From the NCBI RefSeq assembly GCF_014202505.1, contig NZ_JACHGW010000004.1:62001-126000 (forward strand): a stretch of DNA of 64,000 nucleotides. The letters are read 5' to 3'. Every line of letters starts with the position of its first letter. Position 1 is the first letter of the stretch. Position numbers and translations under genes: made by a program. The DNA comes from Armatimonas rosea (GTDB taxonomy: Bacteria; Armatimonadota; Armatimonadia; Armatimonadales; Armatimonadaceae). Below are positions 26,042-35,041 of this stretch, in pieces. The notes below the pieces were generated by a model. The model had not been told where the DNA came from. It searched no databases and worked only from the letters and a program-made list of their open reading frames with translations.

Positions 26042-26371
26042 CTAGTAGCGCCCGCCGCGACCACCACCTCCACCGTAACCACCGCCGCCACCGCTGCGTC
26101 CACCGCCGCCGCCGCCACCGCTGCGCTCTTCACGAGGACGAGCCTCGTTGACAGTCAGGTTGCGGCCACCGAGAGCGGAGCCATTCAGCCGGGAGATCGC
26201 CTCACGTGCCTCGCCGTCGTTGGGCATCTCCACAAAGGCAAAGCCCTTGCTCTCGCCCGAGAAACGATCCTGCACGACATGGACATCGCTGACCGTGCCG
26301 GACTGCTCAAAGAGCTTCCGCAGGCTGTCGTCGTTGGTGTTATAAGGGAGCCCCCCTACGAAAATACGCAT
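26042..26371 (-). CDS. RRM-domain RNA-binding protein with glycine-rich tail
   Basis: 109 aa. One RNA recognition motif at 1-78: RNP2 IFVGGLPY at 3-10 and RNP1 KGFAFVEM at 42-49, with the aromatic residues that stack on RNA. Residues 84-109 are Gly/Arg/Ser-rich ending GGRGGRY. It resembles the cyanobacterial Rbp and other bacterial glycine-rich RNA-binding proteins, which are often cold-induced. The start is supported by AGGACAG upstream. The long untranslated stretch before it (to 26630) could hold a regulatory leader. Confidence 0.92.
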   Translation of the reverse strand: MRIFVGGLPYNTNDDSLRKLFEQSGTVSDVHVVQDRFSGESKGFAFVEMPNDGEAREAISRLNGSALGGRNLTVNEARPREERSGGGGGGGRSGGGGGYGGGGGRGGRY

Positions 26372-26630
26372 AGTATCTGTCCTCTGTTGACCTGGAAATA
26401 TAGTGCAGCACGGGAGCGAGCAGAAGAGCAGAGGGAGCGAGAAGCAGGCGATCTACTAGAGCTGTCGGTTCAATACCAGTCGGTGAAGGTCATCACCCAC
26501 TTGGAGCACGGCTCAGTCTACCAGGGAATACCTATACCTGCCACAAAGGAATTCTGAGGGCGAGTGTCGAACCCTAGACCACGGGCATGGGAGCGCTTCC
26601 GTGCCTTGATTCCAGGAGGAACGAACACTG

Positions 26631-27425
26631 ATGCTACGACCGCATCCCAAACGAGGGTTCACCCTCATCGAGCTCTTAGTGGTTATCGCCATTATCGCCA
26701 TTCTTGCCGCCATTCTCTTCCCCGTCTTTGCCCGTGCCCGCGAGCAGGCACGCAAGACAACCTGCCTCTCCAACCTGAAACAGATGGGCACCGCTATGCT
26801 CATGTATGTCCAGGACTACGACGAGACCTATCCCTGGCTCATGCAAGACGGCCGCAACAACGACAATGCGACCGGACTGAGCCGACAGATGACCAATGCG
26901 GGGGTGACGCCCAATCTGAATGGCATTCGTGGGCTCTTTATCGACTACACCCTTCAGCCCTATGTCAAGAACCTCGGGCTGTTCAACTGCCCCACTCTCC
27001 AGCCGTCGAAGCCGGTCCTGGATGCGTCGGGGCTCCCCATGAACCAGTACGGCTCCTACGGCTACTCCTGGGGAGGCATCGGCCTGGCCCCCTCCCCCCG
27101 GATGACCCCGCTGGAGCTCTTCCTACGCCTGGTAGGGCCGTCGCTGGGCGCCCCCTACAACGACCAGAACCCGCAGAACCACTTTATTGCCGGGCAGTCT
27201 ATCGCAGCGGTGGCTCGTCCCGCCGATGTCGTGATGATCTTCTGTAACTCCTACGGTGCCCATGCCGCCGTCAAGGATGCAGCGGTGATCCCTGCCAGCT
27301 TTGGCGGCACGGGTGAGAACGCCAATGGGGCGACCCTCGCGGTCTTTGCCGATGGTCACGCGAAGTATAAGAACGGCAAGTTCCTCGATCTCGTGCGTCT
27401 GGTGCTGGAGCCGCTGAACCAATGA
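26631..27425 (+). CDS. DUF1559-type protein with prepilin-like N-terminus
   Basis: 264 aa. Type IV prepilin/pseudopilin signal: [19 protein letters not shown] (residues 7-25), with cleavage expected after Gly9 and methylation of the following Phe. [21 protein letters not shown] continues the pattern of DUF1559/H-X9-DG-type proteins, abundant in Planctomycetes and Armatimonadota. [11 protein letters not shown] near the C-terminus is the variant H-X9-DG region. It is probably a minor pseudopilin-like surface protein; function unknown. AGGAGG lies about 11 nt before the ATG. The stop overlaps the next ATG. Confidence 0.85.
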   Translation: MLRPHPKRGFTLIELLVVIAIIAILAAILFPVFARAREQARKTTCLSNLKQMGTAMLMYVQDYDETYPWLMQDGRNNDNATGLSRQMTNAGVTPNLNGIRGLFIDYTLQPYVKNLGLFNCPTLQPSKPVLDASGLPMNQYGSYGYSWGGIGLAPSPRMTPLELFLRLVGPSLGAPYNDQNPQNHFIAGQSIAAVARPADVVMIFCNSYGAHAAVKDAAVIPASFGGTGENANGATLAVFADGHAKYKNGKFLDLVRLVLEPLNQ

Positions 27426-27649
27426 AACAAGAGATTCCCACGGGCGTTATTATCGCGGTCGTGGCGGTACTGGTGCTGGGAATTGGCCTGATGCTCTGGA
27501 AAAAATCCACCGAGCCCTCGGTCGAGCGGGATGCCCAGGGCAATCTGGTCACGGGAATCGACCCCAGCAAGGTCAAGACCCCCGCAGAGATCAAGGCCGA
27601 GATGGACAAGATGGTCCAGCAGGAGAAAGCCGCCAAGGGCGCGCACTAG
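27422..27649 (+). CDS. Small single-pass membrane protein
   Basis: 75 aa. One transmembrane helix at about residues 8-26 ([17 protein letters not shown]), then a charged segment ([20 protein letters not shown]). Overlaps the DUF1559 gene by ATGA, so translation is coupled; a partner role in the pseudopilin-like system is possible but unsupported by motif. Confidence 0.65.
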   Translation: MKQEIPTGVIIAVVAVLVLGIGLMLWKKSTEPSVERDAQGNLVTGIDPSKVKTPAEIKAEMDKMVQQEKAAKGAH

Positions 27650-28890
27650 CTCTCCTTTTCGGGTCGAAGGCTCTCTAGTGGCCCTAGCTCTTGGAGCTGG
27701 GGCCACTTTTTTGCGACCCCGAGCACCACGAGTACCGTCCCAATCCCCCCGGTCAGCACCGACAGCACCGCCCCGAGCCACCGCGCCACATAGCCCGACT
27801 CCGCGGCTCCCAGCTCATTGGAGATCCCAATAAACACCGAGTTCACCGCCGAGACCCGCCCCTGCATGTGGCGTGGCGTCGTGGCCTGGACCAGGGTGTG
27901 GCGGACCACCACACTGATATTGTCCGTGGCTCCTGTCAGGGCGAGCGCCAGGAGGGAGAGGTAGAAGTTCTTGGAGAGCCCAAAGACAATCGTCGCGATA
28001 CCGAAGCCCGCCACGGCCCAGAGGAGCGCAACCCCAGCGCGCTTGAGCGGCGAGCGGTAGGCGATCGTCAGGCTGACACACAGCGCTCCGACCGCCGGCG
28101 CGGCACGCAGGTAGCCTAGGCCGGTCGGCCCCACCTCCAGGATGTCCTTGGCAAAGACCGGGAGCAGCGCGGTCGCGCCGCCAAAGAGCACCGCAAGCAT
28201 GTCCAGGGAGATGGCGGCGAGAATCAGGGGCTGGCTCCGCACAAACGCCGCACCTGCGGCAAGGCGCTCCAGCACTCCCTCCGTGGTCACCTCGCGCTCC
28301 GCCATTGGCAAGGGGCGAAGGAAAAACACACAGATCCAGAAGAGAAACAGTGCGCCCGCCGCGATGGCGTAGCTCGGCCAGGCGACATGGAAGATGGCGA
28401 GCAAGAACCCACCGAGTGCCGGGCCTCCCAGCGATGCCAGCTGCCAGCGCGATGTATTCCAGGCAATCGCATTGGCGAGGTCCTCTTGCTCTACCAGCTG
28501 CGGCAGGAGCGCGGAGCGGGCGGGATTGGCGGTCGCCTGGAAGAGTGCCTCCACCAAGAGGAGGGCATAGAGGCTCCAGAGCGGCGCATTGCTCCACGAG
28601 AGATAGGCAAGGCCCAGCATACAGAAAAAGACAAACGGCAGTGTCCAGAGGAGAATCCCCCGCCGGTCTTTTCGGTCCGCCAGATCGCCTGCGGGCAGTG
28701 CGAGTGCGACCACAGGAACCGCCTGAAGGAGCCCCAGGAGCCCCAGTGCGCCCGGATCGTGGGTTCGCTCGTAGAGCTCCCAGCCGAGGGCGATGGAGAA
28801 AATCTGTCCGCCCAGTGCCGAGGCAAACCCGCCCAGGGCAAAGAGGCGGTAGTTGGGGGAGCGCAGAGCGGCGTAGGGGTCACGGGACAT
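27646..28890 (-). CDS. MFS transporter (EntS-like group)
   Basis: 414 aa from ATG 28890 (MSRDPYAALRSPNYRLFALGG), with about 12 hydrophobic segments. The loop motif GDLADRKDRRGIL and the N-terminus put it in the MFS_3 group that includes the enterobactin exporter EntS; the substrate cannot be told. An upstream in-frame extension to 29154 overlaps a divergent gene and has no membrane pattern. TAAACT (28903-28898) lies 7 nt before the ATG, a leaderless arrangement. Its stop overlaps the convergent small gene by 4 bases. Confidence 0.87.
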   Translation of the reverse strand: MSRDPYAALRSPNYRLFALGGFASALGGQIFSIALGWELYERTHDPGALGLLGLLQAVPVVALALPAGDLADRKDRRGILLWTLPFVFFCMLGLAYLSWSNAPLWSLYALLLVEALFQATANPARSALLPQLVEQEDLANAIAWNTSRWQLASLGGPALGGFLLAIFHVAWPSYAIAAGALFLFWICVFFLRPLPMAEREVTTEGVLERLAAGAAFVRSQPLILAAISLDMLAVLFGGATALLPVFAKDILEVGPTGLGYLRAAPAVGALCVSLTIAYRSPLKRAGVALLWAVAGFGIATIVFGLSKNFYLSLLALALTGATDNISVVVRHTLVQATTPRHMQGRVSAVNSVFIGISNELGAAESGYVARWLGAVLSVLTGGIGTVLVVLGVAKKWPQLQELGPLESLRPEKES

Positions 28891-28948
28891 CAGGGTCAGT
28901 TTACCTCTCCCTAGCCAATATCCCGCTCGGTCTGCTATGATAATTGCT

Positions 28949-29620
28949 ATGAAGACAGTACTTCCCATCGCAGTGGTTTCTCTCTTGAGCGCATCGAGTG
29001 CCTGGGCACAGAGCGCCCCGGGTGGCCCCCTCTCCCCCTCGGCGGGCTGGGCGGCACAGCAGGCGGGTGTCGGGCCTGTGGGTTCACAGGCGGCGATCCT
29101 CAACAAGGGGCTCTTTGCCTTCTCGACCCTGACCAACTCCGCTATCGGGGGCAAGACGGAGTCGGTGCTCCGCTACGCTGTCACGGAGAAGCTCTCCGTG
29201 GGGCTGATGCATCTCCAGAAGCAGGCAACGTTGCGCCCGAATGTCAACTACACCCTCACCCCCGAGTCGGTCGAGTCGCCGTCGCTGAATATCGGCTACT
29301 ACGACAGCAGCGTTGGGGGCAAGGGCTCCGCTTTCTACGCCACAGCGGGGCGCACGATCTCAGACATGGGGCCGATCACCTGGTCGGGCTACCTGGGAGT
29401 TGCCAAGGTCAGCAGTGAGAGCGCCCCTCGGCTTCTCGCGGGTGCAGCCGTCCCGCTCCTGAAGAATAAGCTCGTCGCCTCAGCCCAGTGGGAGGGCAAG
29501 AAGCTCTCGCTGGGGATCGTCGGCCATGTCGGAACCCTTGGAAAGTACCCCGTGCGCCTCGGGCTGATTGCGGTTGGCGACACGGTGGGAACCCTGGCGG
29601 CGACCACCTGGAACCGCTAG
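28949..29620 (+). CDS. Hypothetical exported protein
   Basis: 223 aa from ATG 28949. Signal peptide 1-21 (LPIAVVSLLSASSAWAQ). The mature part is Gly/Ser/Thr-rich with alternating beta-type strands (SVGLMHLQKQ, SLNIGYYDSS, SLGIVGHVG), which could be a small outer-membrane barrel. TATGAT (28936-28941) ends 7 nt before this ATG; the ATG at 28937 lies inside that box and is unlikely to be used. Convergent with priA, the stops nearly touching. Confidence 0.6.
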   Translation: MKTVLPIAVVSLLSASSAWAQSAPGGPLSPSAGWAAQQAGVGPVGSQAAILNKGLFAFSTLTNSAIGGKTESVLRYAVTEKLSVGLMHLQKQATLRPNVNYTLTPESVESPSLNIGYYDSSVGGKGSAFYATAGRTISDMGPITWSGYLGVAKVSSESAPRLLAGAAVPLLKNKLVASAQWEGKKLSLGIVGHVGTLGKYPVRLGLIAVGDTVGTLAATTWNR

Positions 29621-29621
29621 G

Positions 29622-32066
29622 CTAGAGCAGGCTCATCGGGTCGAGGTCGACTGTCAAGCCAAAGCGCTCCGATGAGTTCAGGGAGAGCATTCCGCGCCGC
29701 ACGTGGGCGCGGAGTGCGTCTCCATCGGCGCATTTCAAGAGCAGGTGCCAGCGAAACTTGCCCCGGAGCCGCGAGAGCGGGCACGGCGCTGGCCCCAGAA
29801 CTCTTAGCCCCTCGGCATCCCCCAGTCGCTCGGCAAGGACCCGGAGCCGTGTCTCCGGCAGGCGCTCGTCTTCGTCCTGGGCGATGATATTGGCGAGACG
29901 CGCAAACGGCGGGTAGCCCAGCTCCTCCCGAAAGACAATCTCCCGCTTGTAGAACAGCTCGTAGTCGTGCTCGGCGGCAGCGGCAATCGACTCGTGCTCG
30001 GGATTGAAGCTCTGGAGAATCACATGGCCCGGTTTCCGCCCACGCCCCGCGCGCCCGGCCACCTGGGTCAGGAGCTGAAAGGCCCGCTCGCTGGCACGAA
30101 AATCCGGGAGGTTGAGCGCGGTATCGGCCGAGATAACCCCCACCAGAGTCACCCCCGCAAAGTCCAGCCCCTTGGCGACCATCTGGGTTCCGATCAGGAT
30201 ATCGGCCTCGCCGGAGCGAAACTGCCGGAGCATCTTCATGTGGGCGTTCTTCTCCATGGTCGTGTCCCGGTCCATGCGGATCACCCGCGCGGTGGGAAAC
30301 GCCAGCTTGATCTCCGTCTCGATCTTCTCGGTGCCTATCCCAAAGGGTCGGAGTCGGTTGCCGTTACAGGTCGGGCACATGTCGGGGGCGGGACGCTCGT
30401 AGTTGCAGTGGTGGCAGACCAGCCGCGCGGAGCGCTGGTGGTAGGTGAGGGAGACCTCGCAGTTGGGGCAGCGGGTGGTGTAGCCGCAGTCGCGACAGAG
30501 CAAGAACATCGAGAAGCCACGCCGGTTGAGAAAGAGAATGGTCTGCTCGCGCTTGGCGAGGCGCTCGGTGATCCCTTCGAGGAGCTGTGGAGCAAAGAGC
30601 GCCGGCTGGCCTTTCTTAAAGCCCTCGCGCAGGTCGATGATCTCCACACTGGGCAGCGGGCGAGAGAGAGCACGCTCCCGAAGCGGCAGAAACCCGTACT
30701 CGCCCTTTTCGGCGCGCCAGAAGGTCTCCACCGATGGTGTCGCGGACCCGAGAATCACGGTCGCTCCCGTGGCACGGGCACGAGCGATCGCGACCTCACG
30801 CGCGTGGTAGCGGGGCGCGGGCTGGTCTTGCTTGTAGCTCCCCTCGTGCTCCTCATCGACCACGATCAGGCCGACATTGGGCAGGGGACAAAAGATCGCC
30901 GAGCGTGCCCCAACCACGACATCCGCCTCGCCGCGTGCGATCCGCTGCCACTCATCACGCCGCTCCCCCACCGAGAGCTGGGAGTGGAGCACCGCCACCC
31001 GGTCGCCGATGCGGCTGCGAAAGCTATCGACCACCTGGGCAGTGAGCGCGATCTCCGGCACCAGCACCAGCGCCGTTCGCCCCCGCCGGCGAGTCTCCGC
31101 GATCGCCCGCAGGTAGACCTCGGTCTTCCCTGAGCCCGTGACCCCATAGAGCAGCGCGACATTGTGGGCGCGGGAGTCCAGGCGCCGCTTGATCTCGTCG
31201 AGCGCGACTTTCTGCTCGGGCATGAGCTCTGGGGCGACCACGGCACTCGTGCTGAGCGAGTAGGGGCGACGGCGCTCGGTGATGGTCTCGGTCTGGATCA
31301 GGCCGTCGGCCTCTAGCTTCTTGAGCGCAGCGGGCGAGACTCCCGCCTCCGCGACCAGCTTCGAGACCGCGATCGCACCTCCCGCACTGGCGAGCGCTCG
31401 AAGGAGCTTCGCCTGTGCCGGTGCCTTGGCCTCGCGCACCTTCGCTGCCTCCTCGGCATCGTCCCAGACCACCAGCAGGCGCGCGGCCTTCACGCGCCGT
31501 GCCCCCGTGCGTGGCGGCTCGACCGTCCAGATATCGCGGAGGAGCCCGCGCTCTCGGAGCAGCTTGACCGGCGAGTCCACACGGCTCGCGACGAGCTCTG
31601 CCAGCTCCTCCAGGGTCGCGGCCTCGCTGGGACACCCCGCCAGCGTCTCGATCACGAGTCGGTGCGATGCCGTGGTGAGCTCAGGAAGGCGCTCCTCCCA
31701 GCCGGACAAGAGCTGGACACGGCGCGTGAGGTGGGCCGCCTGAGCATCGGGGATCACGGAGCGGACGGCGGTGGCGAGGTCGGTTAGGTACTCGCGCGCC
31801 ATCCACTGCGCGGTCTGGAGCACCGCCCGCGGCAGGCTCGCGCCATCGCCCAGCACCTTGGCCTTGATGGGCTTGATAACCGCCGGGTCGAGGTCCTTGG
31901 GCGGCTCGTCCTCCCGGCTGATGACATAGCCAATCGCCTCTTGGCGGCCAAACGGCACGACCACGCAGTCCCCCACCGTCAGCTCGTCCAAGTCCTCCGG
32001 GACGCGATACGTCAAGGGCTGCTTAAGGTCAGGGACTTCCACATTGACGATCAGCGAGGCATACAC
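29622..32066 (-). CDS. priA: Primosomal replication restart helicase PriA
   Basis: 814 aa from GTG 32066. Restarts replication at collapsed forks. N-terminal DNA-binding region, then helicase lobe 1 with YGVTGSGKTEVY and VVDEEH, zinc-binding Cys pairs (CRDC, CPNC, CHHC, CPTC) and lobe 2 with QMVAKGLDF and TQVAGRAGRG. The GTG is favoured because TACAAT (32079-32074) ends exactly 7 nt before it; the upstream ATG 32075 overlaps that box (TACAATG) and ATG 32087 precedes it. Divergent from the next gene. Confidence 0.95.
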   Translation of the reverse strand: MYASLIVNVEVPDLKQPLTYRVPEDLDELTVGDCVVVPFGRQEAIGYVISREDEPPKDLDPAVIKPIKAKVLGDGASLPRAVLQTAQWMAREYLTDLATAVRSVIPDAQAAHLTRRVQLLSGWEERLPELTTASHRLVIETLAGCPSEAATLEELAELVASRVDSPVKLLRERGLLRDIWTVEPPRTGARRVKAARLLVVWDDAEEAAKVREAKAPAQAKLLRALASAGGAIAVSKLVAEAGVSPAALKKLEADGLIQTETITERRRPYSLSTSAVVAPELMPEQKVALDEIKRRLDSRAHNVALLYGVTGSGKTEVYLRAIAETRRRGRTALVLVPEIALTAQVVDSFRSRIGDRVAVLHSQLSVGERRDEWQRIARGEADVVVGARSAIFCPLPNVGLIVVDEEHEGSYKQDQPAPRYHAREVAIARARATGATVILGSATPSVETFWRAEKGEYGFLPLRERALSRPLPSVEIIDLREGFKKGQPALFAPQLLEGITERLAKREQTILFLNRRGFSMFLLCRDCGYTTRCPNCEVSLTYHQRSARLVCHHCNYERPAPDMCPTCNGNRLRPFGIGTEKIETEIKLAFPTARVIRMDRDTTMEKNAHMKMLRQFRSGEADILIGTQMVAKGLDFAGVTLVGVISADTALNLPDFRASERAFQLLTQVAGRAGRGRKPGHVILQSFNPEHESIAAAAEHDYELFYKREIVFREELGYPPFARLANIIAQDEDERLPETRLRVLAERLGDAEGLRVLGPAPCPLSRLRGKFRWHLLLKCADGDALRAHVRRGMLSLNSSERFGLTVDLDPMSLL

Positions 32067-32107
32067 AGCTCCCATTGTACAGTGCAAATCGGGCTATAAT
32101 GAGTGCG
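32067..32107. promoter_or_regulatory. Back-to-back leaderless promoters of priA and its divergent neighbour
   Basis: Minus strand TACAAT (32079-32074) and plus strand TATAAT (32095-32100) each end exactly 7 nt before a start codon (GTG 32066; ATG 32108). The whole divergent control region is only 41 bases. Confidence 0.7.
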
Positions 32108-32719
32108 ATGATCTCGACTCCCGAAGAGTGTGTGGCCTTTGTGAACGAAGTCGGGCTCTGTGCGTGGAGCCCGGGGACGCCGCTGCCGTCTGTGGCCGAG
32201 AACACTCCCTGGGGCGATCAGGCGATGCTCCACACCTGGTTCTGGAAAGACGATCTTCATATCGAGAAGCGGCTCTACTACGGCCAGCTCTGGGGCGCGG
32301 GGACTCCGGTCTTTGTGTCTTTAGAGCTCCTCCCCACCCTCATCGCTGCACAGGGGGACTGTGACCCGCGCGATCTTTACGAGAAGAACCGCCTCACCCG
32401 AGTCGCGCTGACCTTGTGTGAGCACATCGAGGCCCAGGGACCGTGCGCCAAGAAGAGCCTCCCGTATCCCCCCAACACGAGCCAGACGCCCCCGCTTGTC
32501 CAGCTCCAGCAGCACTTTCTCATCACCAAGGTCGGGCTCACGGGGCGTGGGCGTGGGACCTATGGCTACCTCTGGGGGAGCTGTAGCGGATTTTTCCCTG
32601 ATGCATTCGCGCAGGCGAGCCGACTTGGGGTCGCAGCGGCACGCCAGCAGCTTGCCCAGCGCACGACGCTCTCCGAGGCGCTCCTGCAGAAGTCCCTGCG
32701 CTGGCAGAGGCTGGACTAG
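32108..32719 (+). CDS. Hypothetical protein, possibly related to AlkZ/winged-helix proteins
   Basis: 203 aa from ATG 32108, 7 nt after TATAAT; earlier in-frame ATGs fall before or inside that box. Soluble. The text LHTWFWKDDLHIEKRLYYG and PVFVSLELLPTL resembles proteins annotated as AlkZ-related or winged-helix, but I cannot confirm this without a search. The next gene follows after 3 nt and probably shares its mRNA. Confidence 0.65.
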   Translation: MISTPEECVAFVNEVGLCAWSPGTPLPSVAENTPWGDQAMLHTWFWKDDLHIEKRLYYGQLWGAGTPVFVSLELLPTLIAAQGDCDPRDLYEKNRLTRVALTLCEHIEAQGPCAKKSLPYPPNTSQTPPLVQLQQHFLITKVGLTGRGRGTYGYLWGSCSGFFPDAFAQASRLGVAAARQQLAQRTTLSEALLQKSLRWQRLD

Positions 32720-32722
32720 CCC

Positions 32723-33457
32723 ATGCTTGCCACCCAGCGAGATAGCCCTGCCTACGCCGCGCTCCGTGACAAGCTCAAGGGCCAGCAGCTTCCCCAAGAC
32801 GAGGTACTGCGGTGCCTGGCTGGTCTTAGCCCTGACCTGGCTGCAGGCTACCTGAGCGCCTGTCTCGCCGAGGAGCGCACACAGCGCCAGCGCCAGGAAC
32901 GGCTGGTCATCGGGCTCTCGCTGATCGGACTGGTCCTTTGGATCGCCCTCAATGGCTCGGGGGGCTACATGACCGCAAGCGACTGGGCAATCCTTCTGTT
33001 TGGCCCCTTGCTGATCGTCGTGGCTGCTGTCCTCGGAGCGCGACGCTTCCGACCGCTTCGCCACAATGCGCTCACGGGTCTACGGAGCGTTGTCACCGAT
33101 GTTCACGAAAAAGAGAGCCTGCAGGCACTGTGCAGTGCCGCCCAGCTGGTCGATGGCGCGCGGCATCCTTGGGAGGCGGAGGTGGAGCGGCTGCTCCGTC
33201 AGCGAATCGCGCAGATTCTGGTGCGGCTCTCCGCAGATGACGGGGCCCTCCTGCCCGAGAGTAGCCGGCAGTTTTTGCTTCAAGCGATTGAGGACAACCG
33301 GAGCCCGGAGCTGACAACCAGCGCCTTGTTGGTCTTGGGCTCTGCGCAGGAGGTGGCGGTCCTTCCCCTCGCGGAGACTCTTCTGCGCTCCAGCCTCACC
33401 GAGTCGGTACGTGAGGCGGCAACGGAGTGCCTCGCGGAGCTCCGTCGCTCTCCTTAG
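32723..33457 (+). CDS. Hypothetical membrane protein with HEAT-like C-terminus
   Basis: 244 aa. An N-terminal helical region of about 55 residues is followed by two membrane segments (about 61-78, LVIGLSLIGLVLWIAL, and 86-103, DWAILLFGPLLIVVAAVL), then a cytoplasmic domain of short helices (TTSALLVLGSAQEVAVLPLA, SVREAATECLAEL) of HEAT/armadillo type. Probably a membrane-anchored scaffold; function unknown. Confidence 0.62.
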   Translation: MLATQRDSPAYAALRDKLKGQQLPQDEVLRCLAGLSPDLAAGYLSACLAEERTQRQRQERLVIGLSLIGLVLWIALNGSGGYMTASDWAILLFGPLLIVVAAVLGARRFRPLRHNALTGLRSVVTDVHEKESLQALCSAAQLVDGARHPWEAEVERLLRQRIAQILVRLSADDGALLPESSRQFLLQAIEDNRSPELTTSALLVLGSAQEVAVLPLAETLLRSSLTESVREAATECLAELRRSP

Positions 33458-33460
33458 GCC

Positions 33461-33715
33461 CTAGCGGTGGATGAGAAGGAGGCCGTCTTCTTCGAGGCTC
33501 TCCAAGAGTTTTATGGCAGCAAACTCAGCAAACAACGGACCAATCTCCGACGAGTAGCGTCCCACCCGGTCGCACTCCAGCTGTAGAAGCATGCTCTCGC
33601 GGCTCTGAGCACCGACAGGAACCCGCGTCCCCGTACGCACCGCTGCCGTGAGTTGCGCGACAAGCTCCAGTGGCTGTCCCTGTATAAATCGTCCCTCTGA
33701 GGTTACTATCCGCAT
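33461..33715 (-). CDS. Small hypothetical protein
   Basis: 84 aa from ATG 33715 (MRIVTSEGRFIQGQPLELVAQ), preceded by AGGACAG as Shine-Dalgarno; a longer frame to 33748 would include that site. Soluble, with an acidic Leu-rich C-terminus (FAEFAAIKLLESLEEDGLL). No family recognised. Convergent with the membrane protein gene. Confidence 0.55.
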   Translation of the reverse strand: MRIVTSEGRFIQGQPLELVAQLTAAVRTGTRVPVGAQSRESMLLQLECDRVGRYSSEIGPLFAEFAAIKLLESLEEDGLLLIHR

Positions 33716-33790
33716 TGTGCCTGTCCTATATACACCGTAAGAGGCCAAAAAGTTTCCCCTACTTCACGGTTTATCGGCAAAAAGTCACAT

Positions 33791-34009
33791 TTACTTTAGG
33801 CTAGCATCCCGAATGCTCAGGAGCCCACGAAGTGCGCTCCGGCCCAATAAATAGGCCATACCCAGGCAAAATAGCACGACGAAAACAGCGAGGGCAGGGA
33901 TTGCCTTGAGTGGACGAAGCAATAAAACGGCCAGAGCCAAGAAAGCGAGCGCAGAGAGACCATCCAGATACCATCGGCGCGGTTGAGTTTTCTGGAGGGA
34001 AGAAGGCAT
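33791..34009 (-). CDS. Small two-helix membrane protein
   Basis: 72 aa from ATG 34009; TATATT (34020-34015) lies 5 nt before it, a leaderless start. Two membrane helices (about residues 19-35 and 38-58) follow a basic N-terminus (KTQPRRWY). No family recognised. Divergent from the lysine-rich exported protein. Confidence 0.58.
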   Translation of the reverse strand: MPSSLQKTQPRRWYLDGLSALAFLALAVLLLRPLKAIPALAVFVVLFCLGMAYLLGRSALRGLLSIRDASLK

Positions 34010-34108
34010 GTTATAATATACCCGTTCGTGGAACAAAATCGGTTCCTCGGACGCCCAAATAACTGTGTCTTCCGACACATAGATCTTTGAAGTTTAGAGG
34101 AGCCAACC

Positions 34109-34543
34109 ATGCTTCGTTTCCGTATGATTTCGTCCTTGATTGCTATGAGCACCTTGGGTGTGTTCTCGCTCTCCGCACTGGCACAAGACGCCAAACCGGG
34201 TGATAAGAAGCCCGCCGGTAAGATGGCACCTGCTGCCAAGAAAGAAGGCCCAAAGCGCGGCCCAGACGGTAAGTTCGTCAAGGCAGATGCCAAGAAGGAC
34301 GAGACCAAAAAAGAAGGTCCCAAGCGCGGACCCGATGGCAAGTTCGTCAAGGCGGACACTGCCGGCAAGCCTGCGGAAGCGGGCTCCAAGATGGCCGGTG
34401 GCAAGATGGCCGGTGGCTCGAAGATGGCACCTGCAGCCAAGTCCGGTGACAAGCCTGTCTGGGATGCCAAGGCCAACCGCTGGCGCCTGAATGGCAAGTT
34501 CATCAAAGAGGAAGAAGCCCTCAAGCTGGGCGGCAAGAAGTAA
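34109..34543 (+). CDS. Exported lysine-rich protein with repeated KRGPDGKFVKAD motif
   Basis: 144 aa. Signal peptide 1-25 (SLIAMSTLGVFSLSALAQ). The mature part is dominated by Lys, Gly, Ala and Pro, with KEGPKRGPDGKFVKAD occurring twice (about residues 46-61 and 69-84) and a degenerate version, ANRWRLNGKFIKEE, near the end; KMAGG is also repeated. Low-complexity cationic proteins of this kind may bind anionic polymers or DNA outside the inner membrane; no function is known. GAGGAG lies upstream. A strong terminator follows. Confidence 0.75.
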   Translation: MLRFRMISSLIAMSTLGVFSLSALAQDAKPGDKKPAGKMAPAAKKEGPKRGPDGKFVKADAKKDETKKEGPKRGPDGKFVKADTAGKPAEAGSKMAGGKMAGGSKMAPAAKSGDKPVWDAKANRWRLNGKFIKEEEALKLGGKK

Positions 34544-34554
34544 GTCGCTGCCCA

Positions 34555-34590
34555 AAATAAGACCGGGGCCTCGTGGCCCCGGTCTTATTT
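34555..34590. terminator. Strong bidirectional rho-independent terminator
   Basis: AAATAAGACCGGGGCC (34555-34570) pairs perfectly with 34575-34590 around a TCGT tetraloop, followed by T residues in the plus direction and A residues upstream for the minus direction. It serves the lysine-rich gene and the convergent phosphatase gene, whose TAA stop lies inside the stem. Confidence 0.92.
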
Positions 34591-35040
34591 TTTTGTCGCT
34601 CGCTTCTCAACAGCGCCCTTCAAGTCCTTGAGATAGGTCTTAAAGCCGTACTTTCTCATCTCTGTGTAGGTCTGGGCGAACCCCCACTTACTCTGGGTCA
34701 CCCGCCAGATCCCGACCATCGCTCCGGTTCGGTCGGCACCGTGCTGGCAGTGGACAAAGACTGGCTCAGACTTCGCGTTCTTGAGGAGCGCCAAGAACTG
34801 GGCGACTTGCTTCTCCGTGGGTGCCTCGGCCCCCAGCGGGATGCGAACGCGCTTGAGCCCCAGTGCCTTCACCGCGGCCTCCTCTTCGGCCTGGCCCTTT
34901 TTCTCGATCCGCAGGTCGATCACCAGCTTGACCCCTAGGTCTTTGAGCCGCTTGAGACCCGCGGCGGTCGGGGCGGCACCGCGACAGATGCCGGGCTCGA
35001 CCACCGCGAAGTTAGGTAGGTTTTTCTTGTCTTCTTGCAT
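34585..35040 (-). CDS. Tyrosine/dual-specificity protein phosphatase family
   Basis: 151 aa from ATG 35040. CX5R signature VHCQHGADRTG with nucleophile Cys98 and Arg104; general acid candidates lie before it (GAEAPTEKQ). N-terminal VEPGICRGAAPTAAGLKRLK matches cyclin-type/SIW14-like phosphatases. No signal peptide. It starts 1 nt after the histidine phosphatase stop and is coupled to it. Substrate unknown: protein or inositol/lipid phosphates are all possible. Confidence 0.85.
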   Translation of the reverse strand: MQEDKKNLPNFAVVEPGICRGAAPTAAGLKRLKDLGVKLVIDLRIEKKGQAEEEAAVKALGLKRVRIPLGAEAPTEKQVAQFLALLKNAKSEPVFVHCQHGADRTGAMVGIWRVTQSKWGFAQTYTEMRKYGFKTYLKDLKGAVEKRATKK

Positions 35041-35041
35041 C

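Noticed and set aside
28891-29154. An 88-residue N-terminal extension of the MFS transporter
   Set aside because: No membrane pattern, overlaps the divergent gene, and TAAACT is placed 7 nt before ATG 28890.
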